Of a DNA stretch of 5,474 bases, positions 1 to 4,965 are shown in pieces (the stretch's first letter is position 1; each line of letters opens with the position of its first letter). The notes under the pieces are model-generated. The model was given only the letters and a program-made list of their open reading frames with translations, ran no database searches and was not told the DNA's origin. The translations under genes were made by a program, and so were the position numbers. This stretch comes from Clostridiales bacterium (GTDB lineage: Bacteria > Bacillota_A > Clostridia > Oscillospirales > Oscillospiraceae): positions 1 to 5,474 of the forward strand of contig JALFGI010000118.1 in assembly GCA_022777455.1 (NCBI GenBank), written 5' to 3'.

Positions 1-111
1 GTAGGCGAGGTGAAAAGGATGAAAGAGGACGAAAAAAAGGCCCCCGCCTGGGAGGCAGTGGACCCCAAACCCCCGGTAATCCAATCCGGTCATACGGAAA
101 AGCGCCAGTAA
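1..111 (+). CDS. 3' end of an unidentified plus-strand gene
   Basis: Frame 1 is open from the first base to a TAA at 109-111, giving 36 residues that end in HTEKRQ. The peptide is hydrophilic, with a lysine/glutamate-rich stretch (residues 4-13) followed by a proline-rich stretch (PKPPV, residues 22-26). A strong intrinsic terminator begins four bases after the stop, as expected for the true end of a gene. I do not recognise the family: the visible part looks like a disordered C-terminal tail. An ATG at 19 in the same frame could instead start a 30-residue peptide, but the open frame runs upstream to the window edge, so a partial gene is the simpler reading. It converges on the minus-strand genes that fill the rest of the window. 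Confidence 0.55.
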   Translation, partial: VGEVKRMKEDEKKAPAWEAVDPKPPVIQSGHTEKRQ

Positions 112-115
112 AAAG

Positions 116-149
116 CCGAGCCTGTGAAATATCAGGCTCGGGTTTTTTT
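116..149 (+). terminator. Strong, probably bidirectional rho-independent terminator
   Basis: A perfect 9-bp stem, CCGAGCCTG (116-124) with CAGGCTCGG (133-141), encloses an 8-base loop and is followed by G and seven T (143-149). It ends the plus-strand gene stopping at 111. On the opposite strand the same stem is followed by C and five T (complement of the A run at 110-114), so it can also stop minus-strand transcripts leaving the C_GCAxxG gene. A shared terminator between convergent units is the natural reading. Confidence 0.9.
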
Positions 150-183
150 ATAAACCGACGGGTTTTCGATACCAACAACGGTA

Positions 184-398
184 AATTGTAATTTAGCGCA
201 CTGGAACCGGCGCTCCCCTTGGCTCTCCCTTTGGGAGAGCTGGCTGCCCCGTAAGGGGCAGACTGAGAGGGCCAGCATGGTTTGATTTCGGGTGCTATTA
301 TCTTACTGCGGTACCCTCTCAGTCAGCCTGTTCGGCTGACAGCTCTCCCAAAGGGAGAGCCAAGGGGTGCTGCCGTATCTGCCCGCCAAATTACAATT
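184..398. repeat. Palindromic element 1, copy A (MITE-like, about 215 bp)
   Basis: The ends are inverted repeats: AATTGTAATTTAGC at 184-197 against the complement of GCCAAATTACAATT at 385-398, with one mismatch. Inside lies a perfect 28-nt inverted repeat (215-242 with 340-367). Nested hairpins are GCTCTCCC-TTT-GGGAGAGC (222-240), CTGCCCC-GTAA-GGGGCAG (244-261; as plus-strand RNA it would carry a GNRA-type GUAA loop), CTGAGAGGG (263-271) with CCCTCTCAG (314-322), and GTCAGCC-TGTTC-GGCTGAC (322-340). A second copy in the same orientation lies at 4730-4945, and 301-364 is identical to 4845-4908. There is no transposase gene and no clear target-site duplication. It may be a non-autonomous mobile element or a dispersed structured-RNA or terminator repeat; the sequence alone does not decide. 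Confidence 0.85.
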
Positions 399-408
399 CA
401 CCAGCGTG

Positions 409-450
409 GCCGCTTCGCGGTGGGAACGGCACATAGGCCGTTCCCTACGG
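409..450. repeat. Palindromic element 2, single-arm copy
   Basis: This 42-bp unit matches 2269-2310 with three mismatches, and 28 bases (423-450 and 2283-2310) are identical. It contains two tandem hairpins: a short CCGC-TTC-GCGG stem (410-420), and an 8-bp stem of GGAACGGC (423-430) with GCCGTTCC (437-444). It begins 11 bases beyond the end of element 1 copy A, so two repeat families sit side by side downstream of the C_GCAxxG gene. The second half of the palindrome seen at 2123-2322 is missing here, so this looks like a solo arm or a truncated copy. Confidence 0.8.
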
Positions 451-454
451 TTTG

Positions 455-485
455 AACGAACCGGATACCACTCAACGAACCGGAT
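455..485. repeat. 12-nt direct duplication over a stop codon
   Basis: AACGAACCGGAT occurs at 455-466 and again at 474-485, 19 bases apart. The right copy encodes, on the minus strand, the last residues of the C_GCAxxG protein and overlaps its stop (472-474). The left copy lies just outside the gene, next to the single-arm repeat ending at 450. It may be slippage, or a trace of the repeat's insertion. Confidence 0.75.
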
Positions 486-921
486 GCTCCTTGATATAAT
501 CGTCCAGAATTTCCGCGGCCAGGGCCACCAGGCGGGCGCAGGGGCGCTGGCGGTAAAATGCCTCGTTCCGGGGGGTGGGGTTGGGATCGGAGGGCGGATT
601 TTTCAAAATTTCCCGGCAGACGATGCTGTGCTCCCGGTCCCGGAATTTGCCCGCCAGCTCCTGAACCAGCCGGTAATGGGCCCGCTTGCTTTCATCATCC
701 CCGGGGGTTTCATAGCCGTACAGCAGCCCTGCCACCATCAGCATGCCGCTGACCGCCCCGCAGACCTCCCGCATCCGGCCCATCCCGCCGCCAAAGGAGC
801 TGGAAAGCCGGGCGGCATAGTCCGCCGTCATCCCCGTGACATCGCAGAAGGCCACCACCACGGACTGGGAGCAATTGTAGCCCTTCTTAAAATTCTCCAC
901 CGCCAAGTCACTGTGATTCAT
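472..921 (-). CDS. C_GCAxxG_C_C family (putative redox-active) protein
   Basis: A 149-residue soluble protein with the family's cysteine pattern: Cys17 in GYNCSQSV, the glycine-rich GGGMGRMREVCGAVSG segment (residues 44-59, Cys54), Cys102 in IVCREIL and Cys128 in RPCARLV, plus a non-motif Cys26. The family is annotated as putatively redox-active, because of the conserved cysteines and frequent neighbourhood with oxidoreductases, but its substrate is not established. It starts at an ATG preceded by GAGGAG (on the complement at 927-932). It lies 14 bases after the stop of the DUF362/ferredoxin gene, so both are almost certainly co-transcribed, and a shared electron-transfer or metal-related task is a fair inference. 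There is no signal peptide or membrane segment, so it should be cytoplasmic. The last codons and stop lie in one unit of a 12-base duplication (455-466 and 474-485), so its extreme C-terminus may be recently changed. Confidence 0.9.
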   Translation of the reverse strand: MNHSDLAVENFKKGYNCSQSVVVAFCDVTGMTADYAARLSSSFGGGMGRMREVCGAVSGMLMVAGLLYGYETPGDDESKRAHYRLVQELAGKFRDREHSIVCREILKNPPSDPNPTPRNEAFYRQRPCARLVALAAEILDDYIKEHPVR

Positions 922-935
922 GGGTGCTCCTCAAA

Positions 936-2045
936 TCAGATGGTGATGAGCTCATAGCTGTCCTCGCCCAGGCCGATTTTTTTGCCGTGGTCGATCTGGG
1001 CTCTCCAGTCGGAGACGGGGAAATCGGCAGTGAAATGGTCCACCCCGGGCCTGGTCATCTTCTCCAGGCGGCTGCCGGGGTTCACAGGCTGCTTCAGCAC
1101 CGCCTCGGCGCAGGCCAGGTCCAGGGCCACCGGATCGAAGGAGGCGAACATGCCCACATCCGGGACGATGGGCACATCGTTCTCTGCGTGGCAGTCGCAG
1201 TAGGGGCTCACATCCCGCACCAGGGTGATGTGGAAATTGGGCCGGCCATCCACCACCGCTTTGGCGTACTCGGCGATTTTGTAGTTGAGCATCTGCACGG
1301 CCTTCTCGTTGCTGTGGTAAATGGCCTCCATGGGGCACACATCCACACAGCGGCCGCAGCCCATGCAGTTGACCCAGTTGATCTTCATCTTTCCGGTTTC
1401 CGGGTCGATCTGGGGACCGTCGTGGGCACAGATTTTGGCGCAGGCGCCGCAGGCCACGCACTTTTCCGGGTCCACGCAGGGGCGGCCGGCGCTGTGCATA
1501 TCCCGTTTGCCCTGGTTGGAGCCGCAGCCCATTCCCAGGTTCTTCAACGCGCCGCCGAAGCCCGCCTCCTCATGGCCCTTGAAGTGGTTCAGGGAGATGA
1601 CGATGTCCGCATCCATCACCGCCCGGCCGATCATGGCCTTCTCCACATATTCGCCACCCCGGACGGGTACGGCCACCTCGTCGGTGCCCTTCAGGCCGTC
1701 GGCGATGATCACATGGCAGCCGGTGGTATAGGGGGTGAAGCCGTTTAAGTAAGCCGTCTCCAAATGGTCCAGGGCGTTCTTCCGGGAGCCCACATACATG
1801 GTGTTGGCATCGGTGAGAAAGGGCTTTCCTCCCAGCTGCTTCACCAGGTCCACCACCACCCGGGCATAGCCGGGGCGCAGATGGGCCATGTTGCCCAATT
1901 CACCGAAGTGAATCTTGATGGCCACATACTTGTCCTGAAAGTCAATCTGATCCATCCCGGCGGTCATGATCAACCGGGCCAGCTTCTGGGGCAGGGTTTC
2001 CCCGTTGCGGGTGCAGAAATCGGTAAAATAAACCTTGGGTGTCAT
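936..2045 (-). CDS. DUF362 domain protein with two [4Fe-4S] ferredoxin motifs
   Basis: A 369-residue protein. The DUF362 part spans most of the chain and includes the characteristic NHFKGHEEAGFGGALKNLGMG segment (residues 153-173). A bacterial-type ferredoxin insert covers about residues 187-245. Its cysteines are C196-x2-C199-x2-C202-x3-C206 and C227-x2-C230-x2-C233-x3-C237-P, the normal arrangement for two [4Fe-4S] clusters. The first motif lacks the usual proline after its last cysteine (CAHDG). More cysteines occur at 174, 190, 283 and 285 (PYCDCH, which I recall as conserved in the family). The protein should be cytoplasmic and electron-carrying; its physiological partner and substrate are unknown. 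The ATG at 2045 has an ideal AGGAGG (complement of 2054-2059) eight bases upstream. It is the first gene of a pair with the C_GCAxxG gene. I see no convincing sigma-A promoter between it and the palindrome at 2123-2322. Confidence 0.92.
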   Translation of the reverse strand: MTPKVYFTDFCTRNGETLPQKLARLIMTAGMDQIDFQDKYVAIKIHFGELGNMAHLRPGYARVVVDLVKQLGGKPFLTDANTMYVGSRKNALDHLETAYLNGFTPYTTGCHVIIADGLKGTDEVAVPVRGGEYVEKAMIGRAVMDADIVISLNHFKGHEEAGFGGALKNLGMGCGSNQGKRDMHSAGRPCVDPEKCVACGACAKICAHDGPQIDPETGKMKINWVNCMGCGRCVDVCPMEAIYHSNEKAVQMLNYKIAEYAKAVVDGRPNFHITLVRDVSPYCDCHAENDVPIVPDVGMFASFDPVALDLACAEAVLKQPVNPGSRLEKMTRPGVDHFTADFPVSDWRAQIDHGKKIGLGEDSYELITI

Positions 2046-2122
2046 TGGGTTAGCCTCCTATTGATGATTGTGTGGATATTCACATAGCATGGAAATCAAT
2101 TGCCGGTGGGTTGAACGGCAAC

Positions 2123-2322
2123 GGTTCGTCCATTTTGTAGGGAACGGCCTGCGTGCCGTTCCGCCCCGCCCCCGGAATATGCGCGGTACGATGAATGGTA
2201 AAACGGCCGTTCCCGGTAGGGACGAACCATATTCCATTCAACCGGACGTTCCGGCCCGTCGGTTGGATGCCGCTACGCGGACGGAACGGCACATAGGCCG
2301 TTCCCTACGGCATGGACAAACC
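2123..2322. repeat. Palindromic element 2, full copy (about 200 bp)
   Basis: Two 40-base arms (2123-2162 and 2283-2322) are imperfect inverted repeats. Their core, 2137-2162 against the complement of 2283-2308, matches at 24 of 26 positions. Each arm also folds alone: GGAACGGC (2141-2148) with GCCGTTCC (2155-2162), and GGAACGGC (2283-2290) with GCCGTTCC (2297-2304). The middle holds related fragments such as the self-complementary ACGGCCGT near 2204 and GGTAGGGACGAACC around 2214-2227. The element fills the space between the tsf terminator and the DUF362 gene and carries no credible gene. A single related arm lies at 409-450. Its sequence is unrelated to element 1. Confidence 0.8.
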
Positions 2323-2370
2323 ACATACCCTGCTACCAGTTTACCCCAGAAAGGCATCCTTGTCAATTTC

Positions 2371-2404
2371 AAAAAGAAAAGGGAGGCGCCCGGAGGCGTC
2401 TCCC
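2371..2404 (-). terminator. Rho-independent terminator of the rpsB-tsf operon
   Basis: Read on the minus strand, GGGAGACGCC (2404-2395), loop TCCG and GGCGCCTCCC (2390-2381) form a 10-position stem with one A-C mismatch, followed by TTTTCTTTTT (2380-2371). It begins 18 bases after the tsf stop codon and is the obvious end of the rpsB-tsf transcript, which means no further gene is strongly co-transcribed. Confidence 0.92.
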
Positions 2405-2422
2405 TTGCATTCGATTCGGAAA

Positions 2423-3352
2423 TTACTTGCCGGCGTTGGCGATCTGGGCGGCAACTTCGGCTGCGAAGTCGTCCACCTTCTTCTCGATGCCCTCACCCTT
2501 GATGTAGTGGATGGCATCAACGAACTTGACCTTCACGCCCAGCTTCTTGGCGGCGTCGGCAATGTAGCCTTCCACGGAGCCGGTGAACAGGTCGCCGCGG
2601 ACGAAGTCCATCTGCAGCAGGCAGTTCTCCTTGTAGAAGTTGGCCAGCTTGCCGGCGGCGATCTTTTCCTTCACGGCGGCGGGCTTGGAAGCCATCTTGG
2701 GGTCATTCTCCATCAGAGCGACCTGCACGGCCATCTCGTGATCAACGTCAGCCTGAGGCACGCCAGCCTTGTCCCAGTACTTGGGGTTCATGGCAGCGAT
2801 CTGCATGGCCACGTTCTTGCCGATCTCGGTCACGTCGGCATCGCCTTCCACAGCCAGGTTGACCAGCACACCATGGGTGCCGCCGGCGTGAACGTAAGCC
2901 ACGGAGGTGTTGTCGGCGAAGCGGGCAAAGCGGCGGATCTGCATATTCTCGCCGATGGACATGACCTTCTCCTGCATGATTTCGGTGACGGTCAGGTTGG
3001 TGCCGGGGAAGGTGCAGGCCTTCAGGGCATCCACATCAGCGGGGTTCTCCTTGGCAACGACCTGAGCCAGGCCCTTCACCAGATCCAGGAAGGCATCGGT
3101 CTTGGCGGCGAAGTCGGTCTCGGAGTTGACTTCGATGACAACGCCCACACCGTCGATGACGGTAGCCAGGGCAACGCCCTCGGCAGCGATGCGGTCAGCC
3201 TTCTTGGCAGCCTTGGCCAGACCCTTTTCCCGGAGCCAGTCCACAGCCTTATCCATATCACCGTCGGTGGCCTGCAGGGCCTTCTTGCAGTCCATCATGC
3301 CGACGTTGGTCATTTCACGCAGTTTCTTAACGTCCTGAGCAGTAAAAGCCAT
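2423..3352 (-). CDS. tsf: Translation elongation factor Ts
   Basis: EF-Ts is the cytoplasmic guanine-nucleotide exchange factor that releases GDP from EF-Tu so that it can rebind GTP and aminoacyl-tRNA. The 309-residue length is full size. The N-terminal UBA-like domain is clear (LREMTNVGMMDCKKAL, residues 11-26, on to KGLAKAAKKADRIAAEG, 43-59). It is followed by the EF-Tu-contacting motif SETDFAAKTDAF (77-88, with Thr79-Asp80-Phe81). The core contains SIGENMQIRRFAR (132-144) and HAGGTHGVLV (155-164), and the C-terminal signature GEGIEKKVDDFAAEV lies at 286-300. The ATG at 3352 is preceded by GAGGAGG (complement of 3361-3367) at eight bases. It follows rpsB by 25 bases in the usual bacterial order. 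In many Firmicutes pyrH and frr come next; here a terminator follows instead. Nothing suggests loss of function. Confidence 0.98.
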   Translation of the reverse strand: MAFTAQDVKKLREMTNVGMMDCKKALQATDGDMDKAVDWLREKGLAKAAKKADRIAAEGVALATVIDGVGVVIEVNSETDFAAKTDAFLDLVKGLAQVVAKENPADVDALKACTFPGTNLTVTEIMQEKVMSIGENMQIRRFARFADNTSVAYVHAGGTHGVLVNLAVEGDADVTEIGKNVAMQIAAMNPKYWDKAGVPQADVDHEMAVQVALMENDPKMASKPAAVKEKIAAGKLANFYKENCLLQMDFVRGDLFTGSVEGYIADAAKKLGVKVKFVDAIHYIKGEGIEKKVDDFAAEVAAQIANAGK

Positions 3353-3377
3353 TTTGGTATCCTCCTCAAACTATCTC

Positions 3378-4112
3378 TTATTCAGCGGCGGGAGCTTCGG
3401 CAGCAGGGGCTTCCTCAGCGGCCACGTCCTCACCCTGGCGGCCTTCGATGGCAGCGTTGGCCATGGCGGAGGCAATCAGACGGATGGCGCGGATGGCGTC
3501 ATCGTTGCCGGGGATCACGTAATCGATCTCATCGGGATCGCAGTTGGTATCCACAATGGCCACGATGGGGATGTTCAGCTTGCGGGCCTCGGCAATGGCG
3601 TTGCGCTCCTTGCGGGGGTCAACAATGAACAGTGCGGCAGGCAGCTTCTTCATTTCCTTCACGCCGCCCAGGTACTTCTCCAGCTTCTCGATCTCGCCCT
3701 GGTGCTTGATGACTTCCTTCTTGGGCAGCATGGCGAAGGTGCCATCCTCTTCCATCTTGCGCAGCTGAGCCAGACGGTCGATACGGGTACGCATGGTGCG
3801 GAAGTTGGTCAGCATGCCGCCCAGCCAACGGGCGTTGACATAGTAACCGCCGCAGCGGGCAGCCTCTTCCTTGATGGCATCCTGGGCCTGCTTCTTGGTG
3901 CCGACGAACAGCACGTAGCCACCGTTGGCGGAGCAGTCACGGACGAAGTTGTAAGCCTCTTCCAGCTTCTTCACGGTCTTCTGCAGGTCGATGATGTAGA
4001 TACCGTTGCGCTCGGTGTAGATGTAGGGAGCCATTTTGGGGTTCCAGCGGCGGGTCTGGTGACCGAAGTGAACACCGGCCTCCAGCAGTTGCTTCATAGA
4101 TACGACAGCCAT
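3378..4112 (-). CDS. rpsB: 30S ribosomal protein S2
   Basis: S2 is a late-assembling protein of the small subunit, near the mRNA exit side. The 244-residue product begins [19 protein letters not shown], the classic S2 N-terminus. It continues with [26 protein letters not shown] (21-46), FVGTKKQAQ (69-77), [12 protein letters not shown] (93-104) and [19 protein letters not shown] (158-176), which fits the second S2 signature, then [22 protein letters not shown] (189-210). The tail (about 223-244) is alanine/glutamate-rich and probably disordered, as often seen in S2. The start at 4112 is chosen over an in-frame ATG at 4238 because conservation begins there and AGGAG lies just upstream; the extra 42 residues would come from the leader. 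It is the first gene of rpsB-tsf, with its own promoter and a highly folded leader that suggests feedback control. Confidence 0.98.
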   Translation of the reverse strand: MAVVSMKQLLEAGVHFGHQTRRWNPKMAPYIYTERNGIYIIDLQKTVKKLEEAYNFVRDCSANGGYVLFVGTKKQAQDAIKEEAARCGGYYVNARWLGGMLTNFRTMRTRIDRLAQLRKMEEDGTFAMLPKKEVIKHQGEIEKLEKYLGGVKEMKKLPAALFIVDPRKERNAIAEARKLNIPIVAIVDTNCDPDEIDYVIPGNDDAIRAIRLIASAMANAAIEGRQGEDVAAEEAPAAEAPAAE

Positions 4113-4240
4113 TTTTTCATTTCTCCTTTTGTTTTTTCCTCCACCCCGATCATCCCGCGCTGCCCGCCCCGAAACGGAGCACTCGGGAACGCGATCCCCG
4201 GGTGTGTGGTTTTTGAATTTACGCGGGCTCAGACCCACGC
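4113..4240 (-). promoter_or_regulatory. Structured 5' leader of rpsB-tsf, possible S2 autoregulatory site
   Basis: From the predicted transcription start to the rpsB ATG there are about 128 bases with three consecutive stem-loops on the RNA: GCGTGGG-TCTGAG-CCCGCGT (4240-4221), CGGGGA-TCGCG-TTCCCG (4200-4184) and GCTCCG-TTT-CGGGGC (4180-4166). A purine-rich unstructured stretch with the ribosome site follows. Ribosomal protein leaders often bind their own product to repress translation, and S2 is known to do this in gammaproteobacteria. Applying that here is inference; I do not recognise a named RNA motif. Confidence 0.45.
4123..4127 (-). promoter_or_regulatory. Ribosome binding site that fixes the rpsB start
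   Basis: AGGAG (complement of CTCCT) lies 10 bases upstream of the ATG at 4112. An out-of-frame ATG at 4120, nearer to the site, opens only an eight-codon frame (MKKWLSYL) that overlaps the rpsB start and could act as a minor decoy. Confidence 0.75.
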
Positions 4241-4246
4241 CGAGAT

Positions 4247-4275
4247 ATTATACCCGATTTTATCAGCAATTGCAA
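4247..4275 (-). promoter_or_regulatory. Sigma-A-type promoter of rpsB-tsf
   Basis: On the minus strand, TTGCAA (4275-4270; four of six consensus bases) is followed after exactly 17 bases by a perfect TATAAT (4252-4247). Transcription should start near 4240. The position upstream of a ribosomal protein operon fits. A 7-bp inverted repeat (4274-4280 with 4297-4303) touches the -35 box. Confidence 0.8.
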
Positions 4276-4361
4276 CAGGAATTTGAAATTTTTTCCTCCT
4301 GTTTTTCGTAAAAAGCCGGGCCGCGGGGGAAATGCTTTTTTGATGTTTTTCACAACAGACT

Positions 4362-4643
4362 CTAAAACGACAGTCCCGGCTTCGTCCGGCGCACCCGGCA
4401 GTCCTCCGGCTTCACATCCACCAGCACCGTATCCGGTCCGATGCGGCAGATGCAGTTCCAGGGGATTACAAAATCGTCACTGCGGCCGATCACTCCGAAA
4501 AAGCGGCAGGGTCCGGGGACCACAATGGCGCACACGTTCCCGTTCGGCACCTCCACCATCACATCCTCCACATAGCCAAGCCGCCGTCCGTCCTTGACGC
4601 AGATCACTTCCTTGCATTGCAGCTGGGTAAACTTCATGGACAT
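4362..4643 (-). CDS. ylmC: YlmC/YmxH-family sporulation protein (PRC-barrel)
   Basis: A 93-residue protein with one PRC-barrel-like fold. Key segments are the N-terminal LQCKEVICVKDGRRLGYVEDV (residues 8-28), the strand segment NVCAIVVPG (36-44), GVIGRSDDFVIPW (50-62, with the family's VIPW) and the strand IGPDTVLVDV (68-77). Members are restricted to endospore formers and are named for sporulation, but their molecular task is not settled. The gene lies downstream of sigG, the position ylmC holds in Bacillus subtilis, which is why that symbol is used rather than ymxH. The start at 4643 has GGAGG/GGAGGGG directly upstream (complement of 4650-4659); an ATG at 4748 in frame would add 35 residues encoded by the repeat edge and is rejected. 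Seven cysteines in 93 residues (10, 15, 38, 46, 64, 66, 82) are striking. I see no clear terminator after it, so readthrough into rpsB is possible. Confidence 0.92.
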   Translation of the reverse strand: MSMKFTQLQCKEVICVKDGRRLGYVEDVMVEVPNGNVCAIVVPGPCRFFGVIGRSDDFVIPWNCICRIGPDTVLVDVKPEDCRVRRTKPGLSF

Positions 4644-4649
4644 TTCAAT

Positions 4650-4659
4650 CCCCTCCTCC
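4650..4659 (-). promoter_or_regulatory. Ribosome binding site that fixes the ylmC start
   Basis: GGAGGAGGGG on the minus strand ends six bases before the ATG at 4643. This decides the start against the longer frame opening at 4748. A second ATG at 4637 (codon 3) is a less likely alternative. Confidence 0.8.
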
Positions 4660-4729
4660 GGTCCTTTGACAAAAGCATATGCCCGTGAAAGGGGAGAGAT
4701 GCCACATTCGCCTCGGCTCAGCAATTGGA

Positions 4730-4945
4730 AAATTGTAATGTGGCGCACCGGACCCGATGCACCCCTTGGCTCCCCCTATGGGGGAGCTGGCTGCCCCGTA
4801 AGGGGCAGACTGAGAGGGCAACACATGGATTTTGGTTGCCATTGTCTTACTGCGGTACCCTCTCAGTCAGCCTGTTCGGCTGACAGCTCTCCCAAAGGGA
4901 GAGCCAAGAGGGGCTTTGCCGTATCTGCGCGCCAAATTACAATTT
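4730..4945. repeat. Palindromic element 1, copy B (MITE-like, about 216 bp)
   Basis: This is a direct-orientation relative of 184-398, with ends AATTGTAATGTGGC (4731-4744) and GCCAAATTACAATT (4931-4944) as inverted repeats. Two blocks are identical between copies: 4784-4819 equals 237-272, and 4845-4908 equals 301-364. The region between them (4820-4844) is diverged. The first hairpin here is GCTCCCCC-TAT-GGGGGAGC (4769-4787), in which one T-A pair of copy A has become C-G. The element fills the sigG-ylmC gap and starts 20 bases after the sigG stop, so its hairpins will be in any sigG readthrough transcript and may slow or end it. It has no long T run, so it is not a standard intrinsic terminator. 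Confidence 0.85.
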
Positions 4946-4965
4946 GTGGGGATACAGCGTTAAAC

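Noticed and set aside
184..398. CRISPR array or tRNA in the repeat-rich left end
   Set aside because: The repeats are inverted and nested, not regularly spaced direct repeats, and no cloverleaf or CCA-type end is present.
367..957. Plus-strand frame of 196 codons
   Set aside because: It is antisense to the well-supported C_GCAxxG gene, runs through the repeat arms, and has no recognisable family features.
924..1748. Plus-strand frame of 274 codons
   Set aside because: Its composition is low in complexity (His/Ala/Gly/Val-rich), as expected for the reverse frame of the GC-rich DUF362 gene; there is no credible domain.
2046..2122. Promoter for the DUF362 operon
   Set aside because: TTGATT (complement of 2094-2099) has no acceptable -10 at 16-18 bases; no convincing pair was found.
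2312..3628. Long plus-strand frame of 438 codons
   Set aside because: It is the antisense shadow of tsf and part of rpsB; it crosses the operon terminator and shows no protein family pattern.
4113..4238. 42-residue N-terminal extension of S2
   Set aside because: The extension lies in the folded leader, matches nothing in S2, and the ribosome site serves the ATG at 4112.
3354..4286. Plus-strand frame of 310 codons
   Set aside because: It is antisense to rpsB over its whole coding length and extends into the promoter region.
4675..4702. Possible sigma-G/F-like promoter upstream of ylmC (GCATC, 16 bases, CATATGC)
   Set aside because: The -10 part deviates at two positions and the spacing is short; too weak to annotate, although the context next to sigG makes it tempting.
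4645..4842. 65-codon minus-strand frame
   Set aside because: It is made mostly of palindromic element 1 copy B and the ylmC ribosome site region; no sign of a real protein.
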